In this document: positions 18,498 through 29,570 of the stretch, in pieces
How the letters are laid out: each line of letters begins with the position of its first letter
Numbering within the stretch: the first letter of the stretch is position 1
NCBI GenBank assembly: GCA_024683645.1
Contig: JAIKYA010000193.1
Coordinates: forward strand, 1-59,666
From: Lachnospiraceae bacterium
Lineage (GTDB): Bacteria; Bacillota; Clostridia; Lachnospirales; Lachnospiraceae
Length of the DNA: 59,666 nucleotides
Reading direction: 5' to 3'
Translations under genes and position numbers: made by a program
The notes under the pieces: generated by a model
What the model was told of the DNA's origin: nothing
Seen by the model: only the letters and a program-made list of their open reading frames with translations
The model's database searches: none

Positions 18498-19624
18498 GGA
18501 TAAACTTTAACGTGCCGCCCAGTACGGGCAGAGAGCTCGAATATATAAAGCAGTGTATAGATGCGGAGAAGATCTGCGGAGACGGGGCATTTACAAAGAA
18601 ATGCAACGGCTGGTTTGAAGAACGGATGAAGACGGCCAAATGCCTTCTCACCACTTCGTGCACACACGCCACGGAGATGGCTGCGATGCTGGCAGGCATC
18701 AAGGAAGGCGATGAAGTGATAATGCCTTCGTATACCTTTGTGTCTACTGCAGATGCATTTGTGCTGAGAGGAGCTACGCCTGTGTTTGTTGATATCAGAC
18801 CGGATACGATGAACATAGATGAGAAGCTGATAGAGGCAGCGGTGACAGAAAGGACCAGAGCCATAGTCCCGGTACACTACGCGGGAGTAGCCTGCGAGAT
18901 GGATACCATAACGGATATCGCAGAGAGGCACGGACTTTTTGTGATAGAAGATGCAGCCCAGGGAGTGCTGGCATCTTATAAAGGCAGAGCACTTGGCTCC
19001 ATCGGCGATTTCGGCTGCTACAGTTTCCATGAGACGAAGAATTACAGTATGGGCGAAGGCGGAGCGCTGCTGATAAAGGATGAAAAGTATATAGAGAGAG
19101 CAGAGATAATCAGGGAAAAGGGAACTGACCGCTCCAAGTATTATCGCGGACAGGTGGATAAATATACCTGGCAGGATGCAGGTTCCTCGTATCTTCCGAG
19201 TGATATGAATGCGGCTTATCTTTATGCCCAGCTGGAGATCGCGGATGAGATAAATGACAAAAGACTGAAGGTCTGGGACAGATATTACAGGGAACTTCGG
19301 GAACTGGAGGAGAAAGGAAAGCTCGGACTTCCGTATGTGCCGAAGGACTGTGTCCACAATGCGCACATGTTTTATATTAAAACAGCCGACATTGCCGAAC
19401 GCACCGCACTCAAAGCCCATATGGAGAAATACGGGATACTTACCGTATTCCATTACATACCCCTGCATTCGGCTCCTGCAGGGAAGAAATACGGGAGATT
19501 TTCCGGTGAAGATGTATACACGACGAAGGAGAGTGAAAGGCTGCTGCGGCTCCCTCTTTACTACAGCCTGACTGAAGAAGACCAGGGCTTCGTTATTGAT
19601 AAGCTTAAGGAGTTTTACCGTTAG
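18494..19624 (+). CDS. rffA/wecE: dTDP-4-amino-4,6-dideoxygalactose transaminase (DegT/DnrJ/EryC1 family)
   Basis: Strong resemblance to remembered WecE sequence: INFNVPPSTGRELEYI...CGDGAFTKKC...PSYTFVSTADAFVLRGATPVFVDIRPDTMNIDEKLIEAAVTERTRAIVPVHYAGVACEMD...FHETKNYS. Confidence 0.93.
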   Translation: MRINFNVPPSTGRELEYIKQCIDAEKICGDGAFTKKCNGWFEERMKTAKCLLTTSCTHATEMAAMLAGIKEGDEVIMPSYTFVSTADAFVLRGATPVFVDIRPDTMNIDEKLIEAAVTERTRAIVPVHYAGVACEMDTITDIAERHGLFVIEDAAQGVLASYKGRALGSIGDFGCYSFHETKNYSMGEGGALLIKDEKYIERAEIIREKGTDRSKYYRGQVDKYTWQDAGSSYLPSDMNAAYLYAQLEIADEINDKRLKVWDRYYRELRELEEKGKLGLPYVPKDCVHNAHMFYIKTADIAERTALKAHMEKYGILTVFHYIPLHSAPAGKKYGRFSGEDVYTTKESERLLRLPLYYSLTEEDQGFVIDKLKEFYR

Positions 19625-19625
19625 G

Positions 19626-21293
19626 ATGAACAGACCGCTGAAGGAGAGACCTTATCTTGCCGCATTGATCGGGAGCACCGCATTTTTCATGCTGCTGTTT
19701 ATGTACCGTGCTCCTTTATTTATATTAAACGACGATGTGGCGATAGAGAGTATACTTTCGGGCGCATACAGCGGAACCCCGGATATGCATACCGTATATA
19801 TGGGAGCGGGCCTCTCATTTGTCTTAAGCCTCTTATACCGGCTGATACCCGTCATCCCATGGTTCGGAGTATTCTGTATTTTTGTGGTGGTGCTGTCAGC
19901 CGCAGCGGCGATCAAAAAAAATGAGATCGCCGGAGCAGTCATGCTGCTGGCGTTCTTCATGAACTGTGTTCTGATGCCGCACTACACCGTGGTGGCTGCC
20001 TGTGCCGGGAGTGCGGGTCTGCTGCTGCTTTGCGGTTCAACCAAAAAAGAAGACGTCACCGATATATGGATGGCCTTTATCCTGCTTATCCTGTGTCATC
20101 AGATACGGATGCAGGTTTTTTATATGCTGCTTCCCTTCCTGCTGCCTGTTATGATCAGCCGTTTTATAAAAGACAAGGCAGAGGAGGAGAGGGGAAAGTT
20201 TATCCCGGCCGCTGCCTGTCTGCTGGTGTTTTTGCTTCTCCTGGCAGCCCAGAAGCTTGCCTACAGCGGGGAGGACTGGAAGGAATATCTGAAACTGAAT
20301 GACGCAAGGACCGAGCTGTATGATTATACCAGTGTATGGGAGAGTGATGAGGCAAGGCAGTATTATGCCGGCCTCGGTGTCAGTGAAGAGGCATTTCCGA
20401 TCTACAAAAATTACGACCTTGCAGTCGATGATGAGGCCGATACGGAAAGGCTTCACGCTATGGCGCAGTATCGCGAAAAGGGAAGGCAGAGCGAGGGCGT
20501 GCAGAGGATAAAGGAAGCACTTTACATGGTAAAGATCTCGTTCATACCGGGTTTTGATGATCCGGGTATGCCATATGCATATGTGTTCTGGCTTATGACC
20601 ATAGCGGTACTGGTGCTGTCGCTGATCGAAAAGGATGCAAGAGCGCTGCTCGCTGCCCTTGCCTGTGCTGCAGTACATCTGGCACTGTATGCATTTCTGG
20701 CTTACAGGGGCAGGATGCCGGAGAGGATAGTTACTTCGCTTTATATGGCGGATATAGCTGTTATGAGCATACTGCTGCTGGGAAAGAGGAGTCAGAAGTA
20801 TAACAGACCCGCACTTATAATACTGACCGCTGTGTGCATACCGGCATTCATATATACTGCGAAAACCGTTATCGATGCGGGAGACTATGAGTCACAATTG
20901 GCTGTAAATAAGGATGATGATGTGCTATACTCTTATATGGACGAGCATCCCGATGAGCTTTTTCTGCTGGAAACCTATGCGACTGTCAACCGTACAAAGT
21001 ATGTGCTGCGTGCCAAACAGAGTGAACCGTTCAACTGCATGCTGATGGGAGGCTGGCTGTACGGATCGCCGCTGCAGAAACAGAAACTTGCAGCCTTCGG
21101 TTATGACAGTGCAGCCGAAGCCGTAGAGCTCGGACGCGGTGTAGAGTTTGCGTTCAGATATGATAAGGGACTGGATCCGGAGGAAATGCAGAGCTTTCTT
21201 GAAGCTAAGAAAGTTCCTGTATATCTGCAGCTTTCCGAACTGCTGGAAGGGGAAAGGGAGTATTTCGGTATATTTACTCCCGTAAGATATTAG
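19626..21293 (+). CDS. Polytopic membrane protein, possible GT-C glycosyltransferase
   Basis: Multiple TM segments plus a soluble C-terminus; ATG at 19626 inside the longer ORF. Confidence 0.6.
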   Translation: MNRPLKERPYLAALIGSTAFFMLLFMYRAPLFILNDDVAIESILSGAYSGTPDMHTVYMGAGLSFVLSLLYRLIPVIPWFGVFCIFVVVLSAAAAIKKNEIAGAVMLLAFFMNCVLMPHYTVVAACAGSAGLLLLCGSTKKEDVTDIWMAFILLILCHQIRMQVFYMLLPFLLPVMISRFIKDKAEEERGKFIPAAACLLVFLLLLAAQKLAYSGEDWKEYLKLNDARTELYDYTSVWESDEARQYYAGLGVSEEAFPIYKNYDLAVDDEADTERLHAMAQYREKGRQSEGVQRIKEALYMVKISFIPGFDDPGMPYAYVFWLMTIAVLVLSLIEKDARALLAALACAAVHLALYAFLAYRGRMPERIVTSLYMADIAVMSILLLGKRSQKYNRPALIILTAVCIPAFIYTAKTVIDAGDYESQLAVNKDDDVLYSYMDEHPDELFLLETYATVNRTKYVLRAKQSEPFNCMLMGGWLYGSPLQKQKLAAFGYDSAAEAVELGRGVEFAFRYDKGLDPEEMQSFLEAKKVPVYLQLSELLEGEREYFGIFTPVRY

Positions 21294-21791
21294 ATGAGAG
21301 ACAGATACGAAGGGGAAAGAGTATATCTGCGGAGGATGATGCCGGAAGATACAGAGCTTGCGGTAAAATGGAGAAATGCTGACTGCGTGCGCAGGCAGTT
21401 TATATTTAAGGATATGGTGACGCCGGAAATGCACAGGAAATGGTATGAGACCAGAGTGCTGACCGGTCAGGTGGTCCAGTATGTGATAGGTATAAAGGAG
21501 AGCGGCGAAGAGATCGGCAGCCAGTATTATAAAGACATAGACAATGAAGGGCATACTGCCGAATATGGTATATATATCGGTGAGGAAGCTGCGCTGGGAA
21601 AGGGCTACGGCAGCGAGGTGATGCAGCTGGCGCTTGACTATGCCCGCAGTGATATGGGAATGAAAGAGATATACTTAAGACTGGTGGAGAGTAACGAGAG
21701 GGCAAAAAGACTGTACAGAAAAATGGGCTTTGAGGAATATAAAAGGGAAGACGGAGATATATCCGTCATATTCATGAAGAGGACGTTATGA
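21294..21791 (+). CDS. GNAT N-acetyltransferase
   Basis: VYLRRMMPEDTELAVKWRNADCVRRQF...EYGIYIGEEAALGKGYGSEVMQLALDYA...ESNERAKRLYRKMGFEE. Confidence 0.88.
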   Translation: MRDRYEGERVYLRRMMPEDTELAVKWRNADCVRRQFIFKDMVTPEMHRKWYETRVLTGQVVQYVIGIKESGEEIGSQYYKDIDNEGHTAEYGIYIGEEAALGKGYGSEVMQLALDYARSDMGMKEIYLRLVESNERAKRLYRKMGFEEYKREDGDISVIFMKRTL

Positions 21792-22729
21792 TGCAGAAGA
21801 TCAGTTTTGTCATACCCTGCTATCGCAGTGAGAATACACTGGAAAACGTTGTGTCCGAGATAAAGACTGCAATGTCAGTGCTTAAGGATAAGGAATGGGA
21901 ACTGGTGCTCGTTAACGATGCATCACCCGACGGCACACTTGAGGTCATAAGGAGACTGTGTGCCGAAAACGAAAAAATCACCGGTATAGATTTCGCAAGG
22001 AATTTCGGACAGCATTCCGCGCTGATGGCCGGAATGAGGGAGACAACGGGAGATGTCGTCATATGTCTTGATGATGACGGACAGACGCCTCCGGCGGAGT
22101 GCCCCAAGCTGCTCAAGGCTCTGGAGGACGGGGCCGATGTAGTCTATGCAAAATACGGACACAAGAAGCATTCGCTCTTCAGGAATTTCGGAAGCTACGT
22201 GAATGAAAAGATGGCGGAGATAATGCTGGAAAAGCCGAAGGAGCTTATAATATCGAGCTATTTCGCGGCAAAGAGATTCATAGTGGATGAGATGTTAAGA
22301 TATGAGAATTCCTATCCCTATGTGATGGGACTGGTGCTGAGAACTACAAAAAAAATAGTCAACGTTGAGGTTGAGCACCGTGCCAGGACTGTCGGCGAAT
22401 CCGGATATACACTGAAAAAGCTTCTGGGGCTGTGGATGAACGGCTTTACTTCATTCTCGGTAAAACCCCTCCGCATAGCGACCATGCTGGGATGTTTCTT
22501 TGCTATGGCCGGTTTCACCTACGGACTGGTGATCATCATCCAGCATTTCATCCTGCCGGACCGTGTGCTGGGCTTCGCTTCCATCATTTCGCTGGTCGCC
22601 TTCTTCGGAGGCATGATCATGATAATGCTGGGGCTTATCGGTGAATATCTGGGGCGTATATATATATGCATGAATGCTTCGCCCCAGTATGTTATAAGAG
22701 AACGGATCAAAAATGATAAAGAGCAGTGA
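21788..22729 (+). CDS. DPM1/GtrB-type family 2 polyprenyl-phosphate glycosyltransferase with C-terminal TM segments
   Basis: ISFVIPCYRSENTLENVVSEI...LVNDASPDGTLEVIRRL...DFARNFGQHSALMAGMRETTGDVVICLDDDGQTPP; two C-terminal TM helices. Confidence 0.9.
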   Translation: MMQKISFVIPCYRSENTLENVVSEIKTAMSVLKDKEWELVLVNDASPDGTLEVIRRLCAENEKITGIDFARNFGQHSALMAGMRETTGDVVICLDDDGQTPPAECPKLLKALEDGADVVYAKYGHKKHSLFRNFGSYVNEKMAEIMLEKPKELIISSYFAAKRFIVDEMLRYENSYPYVMGLVLRTTKKIVNVEVEHRARTVGESGYTLKKLLGLWMNGFTSFSVKPLRIATMLGCFFAMAGFTYGLVIIIQHFILPDRVLGFASIISLVAFFGGMIMIMLGLIGEYLGRIYICMNASPQYVIRERIKNDKEQ

Positions 22730-24302
22730 GGTTGTACTAAAAGTTCAGGAGATACTGACAGTCATATTATTTGCGGTCTGCATGGCAGCCTGCGTGCATT
22801 TTTCAAATGCGGGCAACAGCTTTCTCCAGGCCGTAGTGTTTCGGACACTGGTGCTTGCTTTTGGGCTGCTTTTACTTGTGCAGCTCAAACTGAAGGAGAT
22901 ACTTAAGATATATAATCTTCTGTATCTTATCGCCTGTTTTGTATTCATGCACTATGCCTATCTGAATCACTGGATAGCGGATACCTGTGATTATAAATTC
23001 GCATCAGTGATAAGACTTGCCAAATTGTCGGCACTGGTCTGGGGCATAGTCATAATAGCGGTAATACGCAGGATACTCGGCAACATCCGCGAGGAGAGTA
23101 TTGGCAGTTTTAAAAACATCCCTTATGAGTGGATCGCCTTTGTGGTGCTGATTTCGATCTTTAATCCGGGCTATACCAATGCACTGTTCTTTCCGGTCTG
23201 CTTCAGCTGTGCATTTTATATCATGCGCGGATATGACGAGAGAAAGAGACTGATCACCGGCTTTATGAGAGCACAGGTCATCGTGCTCATACTGTTCTCC
23301 GTATTCTCTCTGCTGTTCAGACCCTATGATGCCGATGAGAGGTATATGGGGTATTTCAACAATTCAAATTCCGCAGGGGAGTTTTTTGCCTGCTGTTTTG
23401 CGGTACTGTTTGTATTGACCTGGAAGCAGTTTTCCAGAAAGAAAAAAGAAACTCCTGATAAGATACGCGCAGCGCTTTCACTGCTGCTTCTTTGCTGGAA
23501 CGGAGTGCTGGTATTTTATAATTACACAAGGACGGTCATCGTCGGGCTTATATGTGCCATCTTTGTGTTTGCGATAATGTGCGTGATACGAAAGGGAGGA
23601 AGGAAGCTTTTCAGATATGCGGTCACATACCTTTTGCTGCAGCTGCTGCTTTTGTATCCCGGCTATCTGGCACTCAGATACATACCGGCCTTTGTCGGGA
23701 GACCGAAGCTTCTTTATGCGGAGAACCTGATAGAGAGCAAGGTAGTCGCAGGTGATCCCGCAGATTCGCCTAAGTATATCTCGCTGCAGGAATTCTTTAC
23801 CCTTGCTCTGGGGAAGATGGGCATATATGTAAAGTTCGATGTGCCTGAAAGAGAAGAACAGACCGAGGCAGTGGTCGTTGACAAAGACAGGGATGTGACG
23901 AACGGGAGGAAGGAGATATGGACTGCTTTTGCAGGCAGGCTTTCATTTGCCGGACACTATCCGGGACATATATATCTTGAAAATGCGGACGGGGAGGAAA
24001 CGCTGGTCTATCATGCGCATAACAGTTATCTGCAGATATTCTACCAGTACGGTTTCCTTACTTTCTTAAGTTTTGTCGTGATGATCGTATCTTCGTTCAT
24101 ACGGAGCGTGCGGGCTTATCTTAAGAGTGCAAAGAGCAGGAACCGTTTCCTGCTTCCGCTGATAATGTCGGGACTGATAATGATGTCGATGATGACGGAA
24201 TGGATATGGCATCCGGCTTACAGTATATGTTTTGCATATATGATCAGCTACGGATATCTTATAAATGAAAGGATAAAAGGAGAAGATTATGGGACTCTAT
24301 GA
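22713..24302 (+). CDS. O-antigen ligase/polymerase (Wzy_C-like) membrane protein
   Basis: Multiple TM segments; [43 protein letters not shown]. Confidence 0.8.
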   Translation: MIKSSEVVLKVQEILTVILFAVCMAACVHFSNAGNSFLQAVVFRTLVLAFGLLLLVQLKLKEILKIYNLLYLIACFVFMHYAYLNHWIADTCDYKFASVIRLAKLSALVWGIVIIAVIRRILGNIREESIGSFKNIPYEWIAFVVLISIFNPGYTNALFFPVCFSCAFYIMRGYDERKRLITGFMRAQVIVLILFSVFSLLFRPYDADERYMGYFNNSNSAGEFFACCFAVLFVLTWKQFSRKKKETPDKIRAALSLLLLCWNGVLVFYNYTRTVIVGLICAIFVFAIMCVIRKGGRKLFRYAVTYLLLQLLLLYPGYLALRYIPAFVGRPKLLYAENLIESKVVAGDPADSPKYISLQEFFTLALGKMGIYVKFDVPEREEQTEAVVVDKDRDVTNGRKEIWTAFAGRLSFAGHYPGHIYLENADGEETLVYHAHNSYLQIFYQYGFLTFLSFVVMIVSSFIRSVRAYLKSAKSRNRFLLPLIMSGLIMMSMMTEWIWHPAYSICFAYMISYGYLINERIKGEDYGTL

Positions 24303-25608
24303 AGATCTGACAGAGGGAAAAGAAAAACTGTCACTGGTAGGACTCGGCTATGTGGGAATGCCGATAGCGGTTGCTTTTGCGAAGAAGATAAAGGTGGTCG
24401 GCTTTGACCTGAATGCCGAAAAGATAGAGCTGTACAGATCGGGTATCGATCCCACAAAGGAAGTGGGAGATGCTGCGATAGCTGAGTCTTCGGTTGAGTT
24501 TACCGCAGATGAGACAAAGCTTAGGGAGGCAAGGTTTCATATAGTTGCGGTTCCGACACCGGTAAACGATGACCATACTCCTGACCTGTCACCGGTAGAA
24601 GGCGCCAGCAGGATACTCGGGCGGAATCTCACAAAGGGCAGTATAGTGGTGTTTGAGTCTACCGTGTACCCGGGTGTGACCGAGGATATCTGTGTGCCGA
24701 TACTTGAAAAAGAATCGGGCTTAAAATGCGGTACGGATTTTAAGATAGGATACTCACCCGAGCGTATCAATCCGGGTGATAAAGTACACAGGCTGGAGAC
24801 GATAACCAAGATCGTATCGGGTATGGATGAGGAAACGCTGGATACCGTAGCCAAAGTATATTCGCTGGTAGTGGAAGCCGGAGTGTACAGAGCGCAGTCC
24901 ATTAAAGTGGCGGAAGCAGCAAAAGTCATAGAGAACAGTCAGAGAGATATAAATATCGCTTTTATGAATGAGCTTTCGATGATATTCCATCGTATGGGAA
25001 TAGATACGAAGGCAGTACTGGAAGCGGCCGGAACAAAGTGGAATTTCCTTAAGTTTTTCCCGGGGCTTGTGGGAGGACACTGTATAGGAGTGGATCCGTA
25101 TTACCTTACCTATAAGGCGGAAGAGCTGGGATATCACTCACAGATAATACTCTCGGGCAGACGCATAAACGATGATATGGGAAAGTATGTGGCGGAGAGC
25201 CTCGTGAAGCTTCTGATAAAAGCCGACCGGACCGTAAAAGGTGCAAGAGTTGCGATACTCGGTTTTACTTTTAAGGAAAACTGTCCGGATACAAGAAATA
25301 CCAAGGTGATAGATATTTACAGGGAGCTTAAGGAATACGGGATCGATGCGCTGATAACGGACCCCGATGCCGATGCTGCCGAAGCAAAGAGGCTGTACGG
25401 CGTGGAGTTTGCCGATATGGCGGATATAAAGGATATGGATGCCGTGGTGATAGCGGTAAATCACAGAGCATTTGAAGTATTTGATACAGACACCATAGAC
25501 GGGTGGTTTGATGACGGGGCTGATAAAAAAGTGCTGCTGGATCTCAAGGGAATGCTTGATATCAGGGAATATGAAAACAGACAGGATTATATCTATTGGA
25601 GGCTGTGA
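24289..25608 (+). CDS. tviB: UDP-HexNAc 6-dehydrogenase (TviB/WbpO/WbpA-like)
   Basis: [85 protein letters not shown]. Confidence 0.88.
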   Translation: MGLYEDLTEGKEKLSLVGLGYVGMPIAVAFAKKIKVVGFDLNAEKIELYRSGIDPTKEVGDAAIAESSVEFTADETKLREARFHIVAVPTPVNDDHTPDLSPVEGASRILGRNLTKGSIVVFESTVYPGVTEDICVPILEKESGLKCGTDFKIGYSPERINPGDKVHRLETITKIVSGMDEETLDTVAKVYSLVVEAGVYRAQSIKVAEAAKVIENSQRDINIAFMNELSMIFHRMGIDTKAVLEAAGTKWNFLKFFPGLVGGHCIGVDPYYLTYKAEELGYHSQIILSGRRINDDMGKYVAESLVKLLIKADRTVKGARVAILGFTFKENCPDTRNTKVIDIYRELKEYGIDALITDPDADAAEAKRLYGVEFADMADIKDMDAVVIAVNHRAFEVFDTDTIDGWFDDGADKKVLLDLKGMLDIREYENRQDYIYWRL

Positions 25609-26582
25609 TGGGATACAGGGATATTAAACTGCCGGAAGGTGCACTATATCTGGTAACCGGAGGAGCAGGTTTTATAGGCAGCAACCTGTGTGAAGCGATA
25701 CTTGATCTCGGAGGACGGGTAAGATGTCTGGACGATCTTTCAACCGGAAAACAGGAAAACGTAGATCTGCTCGCAGACAGGGAAGGTTATGAATTCATCA
25801 GGGGCGATGTAAAGGATATGGACACCTGTCTTGCCGCGTGTGAAGGCGTAGACTATGTCTTTCACGAGGCTGCCTGGGGGAGCGTGCCAAGGAGCATACA
25901 GATGCCGCTTTTCTATGACCTGAATAATATACATGGTACCCTGCAGATGATGGAAGCGGCAAAAGTAAAAGGCGTAAAGAAATTTATCTATGCGTCATCG
26001 TCTTCGGTTTACGGTGATCATCCGGTGCTTCCCAAAAAGGAAGGACAGGAAGGAAATCTGCTTTCGCCCTATGCTCTTACGAAGAGAGTGACAGAAGAAT
26101 ACGGAAAGCTTTATCATAAGCTGTACGGCCTCGACACCTATGCGCTCAGATATTTCAATGTGTTCGGAAGAAGACAGGATCCGGACGGAGCATATGCGGC
26201 GGTGATACCGAAATTTATCAGACAGCTCTTAAACGGTGAGACGCCCACGATAAACGGTGACGGACAGCAGTCAAGGGATTTCACCTATATAGACAATGTG
26301 ATCGAAGCGAATCTCAAAGCGTCCCTTGCAGACAGCAGTGCTGCCGGTGAGGCTTATAATGTGGCATACGGCGGAAGGGAAGTGCTTATAGATATATATT
26401 ATGAACTGTGCCGCGCACTTGGGATCGAGCGTGAGCCGGTCTTCGGCCCTGACAGGGCGGGAGATATAAAGCACTCAAATGCGGATATATCAAAAGCGAA
26501 GGAAAAACTCGGCTACGATCCGGAATTTGATTTTGCCAAAGGTATAAAACTTGCTATAGACTGGTATAAGGAAAATTTATGA
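25596..26582 (+). CDS. tviC: UDP-HexNAc(A) C4-epimerase (TviC/WbpP-like)
   Basis: [92 protein letters not shown]; directly follows the TviB-like gene. Confidence 0.88.
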   Translation: MEAVMGYRDIKLPEGALYLVTGGAGFIGSNLCEAILDLGGRVRCLDDLSTGKQENVDLLADREGYEFIRGDVKDMDTCLAACEGVDYVFHEAAWGSVPRSIQMPLFYDLNNIHGTLQMMEAAKVKGVKKFIYASSSSVYGDHPVLPKKEGQEGNLLSPYALTKRVTEEYGKLYHKLYGLDTYALRYFNVFGRRQDPDGAYAAVIPKFIRQLLNGETPTINGDGQQSRDFTYIDNVIEANLKASLADSSAAGEAYNVAYGGREVLIDIYYELCRALGIEREPVFGPDRAGDIKHSNADISKAKEKLGYDPEFDFAKGIKLAIDWYKENL

Positions 26583-27343
26583 GAAAGATCGTTATAAGGA
26601 TAGATGATGTCTGTCCCGAGATGGACTGGACGAAGATGGAGAGATTCGAGAGGCTTCTGGATGAGTATTCGATAAAGCCTCTTATAGGAGTGGTGCCGTT
26701 TAATCATGACAGGCAGCTGATGGCGCCGGACGAGAGCAGAAATCCGGACTTCGCCGATGAAGCGGCTTATGCCGCCTGGCTTAAAAAGAAACAGGAAGCC
26801 GGATGGATGATAGCCCTTCACGGCTGTTTTCATGTTTATACCACTAAAAACGGAGGCTTGTTCCCGCTGAACGTATTTTCGGAATTTGCGGGCGTGCCGT
26901 ACAAGAGACAGAAGAGGATGATCGGCAGAGGCAGGGATAAGCTGAAAGAACTGGGAATACGCTGCAATATCTTTATGGCTCCCGGGCACTCGTACGATGA
27001 GGATACACTTAAGGCCCTGCGATCATGCGGATTTAAATATGTTACGGACGGATACGGCCACAAGCCGTATATGTATAAGGGGCTTAAGTTTTTGCCTATC
27101 TCCATGCTCCGCAGCAGGGAACTGAAAGCCGACAGGGGGATAACTACTTTTGTTGTCCATACCTGGGAGATGGAGGAGAGCGATTTTACGGAGTACGAAA
27201 AACTCTTCAGTGAACAGAGAGAACGCTTCGGTGATTATGAGGAGATGCTCGGTGCCGAAGCCGGCGGAAAAAATGCTGTGACTATTTTGCCGGAGCGCAT
27301 TGCGGCAAGGGCAAAAAGGACTCTCGGAAAGCTGGTTAAATGA
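26579..27343 (+). CDS. DUF2334 / polysaccharide-deacetylase-like protein
   Basis: IRIDDVCPEMDW...GVVPFNHDRQL...GWMIALHGCFHVYTTKNGG...NIFMAPGHSYDEDTLKAL. Confidence 0.78.
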   Translation: MRKIVIRIDDVCPEMDWTKMERFERLLDEYSIKPLIGVVPFNHDRQLMAPDESRNPDFADEAAYAAWLKKKQEAGWMIALHGCFHVYTTKNGGLFPLNVFSEFAGVPYKRQKRMIGRGRDKLKELGIRCNIFMAPGHSYDEDTLKALRSCGFKYVTDGYGHKPYMYKGLKFLPISMLRSRELKADRGITTFVVHTWEMEESDFTEYEKLFSEQRERFGDYEEMLGAEAGGKNAVTILPERIAARAKRTLGKLVK

Positions 27344-28476
27344 GTGCGGTCAATGTTTTACAGGTTATAGGTGAGCTTGAACTCGGCGGGGCCGAAAGCC
27401 GCATAATGGACATCACCAGAAGACTTGATCCGGAAAGATGCCATTATGATTTTCTGGTGTTTAATCAGAAAAGACAGCATTACGACAGTGAAGCCGAAGC
27501 CCTGGGATGCAGGATATACAGGCTGTCTCCGAGATTTCGCCTGTACAACTGGGGCAGCTACAGAAGGGCGCTGGAGAAATTTTTTTATGCTCATCCGGAG
27601 ATAGATATAGTGCAGGGACATATGACGAGCTCGGCGCGCATATACTTAAAGGCTGCGAAGAAGGCAGGCGTTAAGTGCACCATCGCGCATGCAAGGAGTG
27701 CAGGGACCGATCCCGGGATCAAGGGAATGATAACAAGGTATATGCGTCTGGGACTTGACCGCTGTGCCGATGAACTGTTTGCCTGCTCGACAGAGGCGGC
27801 GGCCGCCGTATACGGAAGGGCGGCATATGAGTCCGGAAGGGTACGCATTATACCTAATGCACTGGAGCTTGCAGAGTTTGCACCGGGCGCGGCCGTGTGT
27901 GATAAGGCAGCTGAGATAAGGGAAAGATACGGACTTACGGATGCATATGTTGTCGGGCATGTAGGACGTTTTCATTACGCCAAGAATCATGAATTCCTTC
28001 TTGAGATATTTGAAAAGATAAAAAGAAAGAAGCCCGGGGCAAAACTGCTGCTTGTAGGCGGCGGCGAGCGTGAAGGCTTTATAAGAGAGACTGCGGAGAG
28101 GCTTAAGCTTTCTGACGATTGTATATTTGCCGGTATGCAGGCTGACACTGCGCCGTTCTATTCCGTTATGGATGTGATGGTTTTTCCTTCGAGATATGAA
28201 GGGCTGCCGGGCACGGTAGTGGAAGCGCAGGCTGCCGGGGTACCCTGCATCATGTCCGATGCGGTGACAAAGGAAGTGGCGGTGACGGAACTTGTTAAGA
28301 CCATGAGTCTGACTGCGGGGAGCGACAGCTGGGCCGATGCGGCGCTTATGACGGTGCGGGAGCGTGACGGCGATAATGCCGGAAATATAGAGATACTTAA
28401 GGATAAGGGCTTTGATGTAAATGCCCAGACAGAGATGCTGATGGATCTTTATGAAAGACTGGCGGGAAAAAAATGA
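27340..28476 (+). CDS. Family 4 glycosyltransferase (EpsF-like)
   Basis: NVLQVIGELELGGAESRIMDITRRLDPERCHYDFLVFN; VMVFPSRYEGLPGTVVEAQAAGVPCIMSD. Confidence 0.92.
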   Translation: MSAVNVLQVIGELELGGAESRIMDITRRLDPERCHYDFLVFNQKRQHYDSEAEALGCRIYRLSPRFRLYNWGSYRRALEKFFYAHPEIDIVQGHMTSSARIYLKAAKKAGVKCTIAHARSAGTDPGIKGMITRYMRLGLDRCADELFACSTEAAAAVYGRAAYESGRVRIIPNALELAEFAPGAAVCDKAAEIRERYGLTDAYVVGHVGRFHYAKNHEFLLEIFEKIKRKKPGAKLLLVGGGEREGFIRETAERLKLSDDCIFAGMQADTAPFYSVMDVMVFPSRYEGLPGTVVEAQAAGVPCIMSDAVTKEVAVTELVKTMSLTAGSDSWADAALMTVRERDGDNAGNIEILKDKGFDVNAQTEMLMDLYERLAGKK

Positions 28477-29570
28477 CTGATCATGTAATGTTTCATATAC
28501 ACAGCCTTGGCCAGGGCGGGGCAGAGAGAGTGGTGATAAATCTTGCATCGCAGATGACTGCAAGAGGTATCAGGGTATCCGTTGCCACCGCTGAAACCGA
28601 AGAAAATGAGTTTGCGCTTCCGAAAGCTGCGGTGCGTTATGATATAGGAATACGTCCCGAAGAAGAAAAAGAGTCTTCATCCCGGAAACGAAATCTCAGA
28701 AAGAAACGTCTGCACGAGCTGCTTCTGAAAGAAAAACCCGATGTACTCTTTTCGCTCTGCAGGGGAGCCAATTACAGGGCGGTGCTCGCTGCGAAAGGTA
28801 CGGGAGTGCCGGTGATAATCTCCGTAAGAAGCGATCCCAAAGTGGACTATTCTTCAAAGCTTCACAGACTGCTGTCTTCTTATCTGTACGGGAGGGCTGC
28901 GGGAGCTGTCTTTCAGACAACGGGAGCCAGGGATTTCTTTCCGGAAAAGATAAGGAATAAAAGCCGCGTGATACTGAATCCGATAAGTGAAAGCTTTACG
29001 GTCTGTGAACAGGCGGCGGTGCGGAGGAAAGCCGTGGTTGCGGTAGGCCGGCATAATTACGCAAAAGATTATATGACTCTGGCTAAAGCGTTCGAGCTGG
29101 TACTTAAGGATCATCCCGAGTATGTGCTGGAGATATACGGACACGATTCGCGTGATAATTCACTCCTGCAGTTAAAGGAATGGATAAAGAGCCATAAACT
29201 TGAAGAGCGGATACTGATAATGGGAGATACAAAGGATGTGGCAGGAAAGATAAAAGATGCAGCCTGTTATGTGCTTTCTTCATCTTTCGAGGGCATGCCC
29301 AATGCGCTTATGGAGGCAATGGCTCTGGGACTTCCGGTTCTGGCGACCGACTGTCCGGCAGGCGGACCTGCCGCTTTGATAGAGGACGGAGCAAACGGAC
29401 TTTTATGTGAGACCGGAAACTTCAGGGAAATGGCAGCCGGCATAAATAAATATATCGAGTATCCGGATAAGGCTCAGGAGCTCGGAAGAGCGGCAATGGA
29501 GATACGTGAGCGTGCAGGCATCGGGAGGATCACCGATGAATGGCTTGAGTATGCGGAGAGCGTAAAATGA
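28473..29570 (+). CDS. Family 4 glycosyltransferase
   Basis: HIHSLGQGGAERVVINLASQM; CYVLSSSFEGMPNALMEAMALGLPVLATDCPAGGP. Confidence 0.92.
   Translation: MTDHVMFHIHSLGQGGAERVVINLASQMTARGIRVSVATAETEENEFALPKAAVRYDIGIRPEEEKESSSRKRNLRKKRLHELLLKEKPDVLFSLCRGANYRAVLAAKGTGVPVIISVRSDPKVDYSSKLHRLLSSYLYGRAAGAVFQTTGARDFFPEKIRNKSRVILNPISESFTVCEQAAVRRKAVVAVGRHNYAKDYMTLAKAFELVLKDHPEYVLEIYGHDSRDNSLLQLKEWIKSHKLEERILIMGDTKDVAGKIKDAACYVLSSSFEGMPNALMEAMALGLPVLATDCPAGGPAALIEDGANGLLCETGNFREMAAGINKYIEYPDKAQELGRAAMEIRERAGIGRITDEWLEYAESVK

Noticed and set aside
18464-19468. 334-aa minus-strand ORF opposite wecE
   Set aside because: Shadow ORF of a strongly conserved plus-strand gene; protein is His/Arg/Cys-rich with no recognisable family.
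27646-28563. 305-aa minus-strand ORF opposite the GT4 gene
   Set aside because: Antisense shadow of two confident glycosyltransferase frames; no domain signature.
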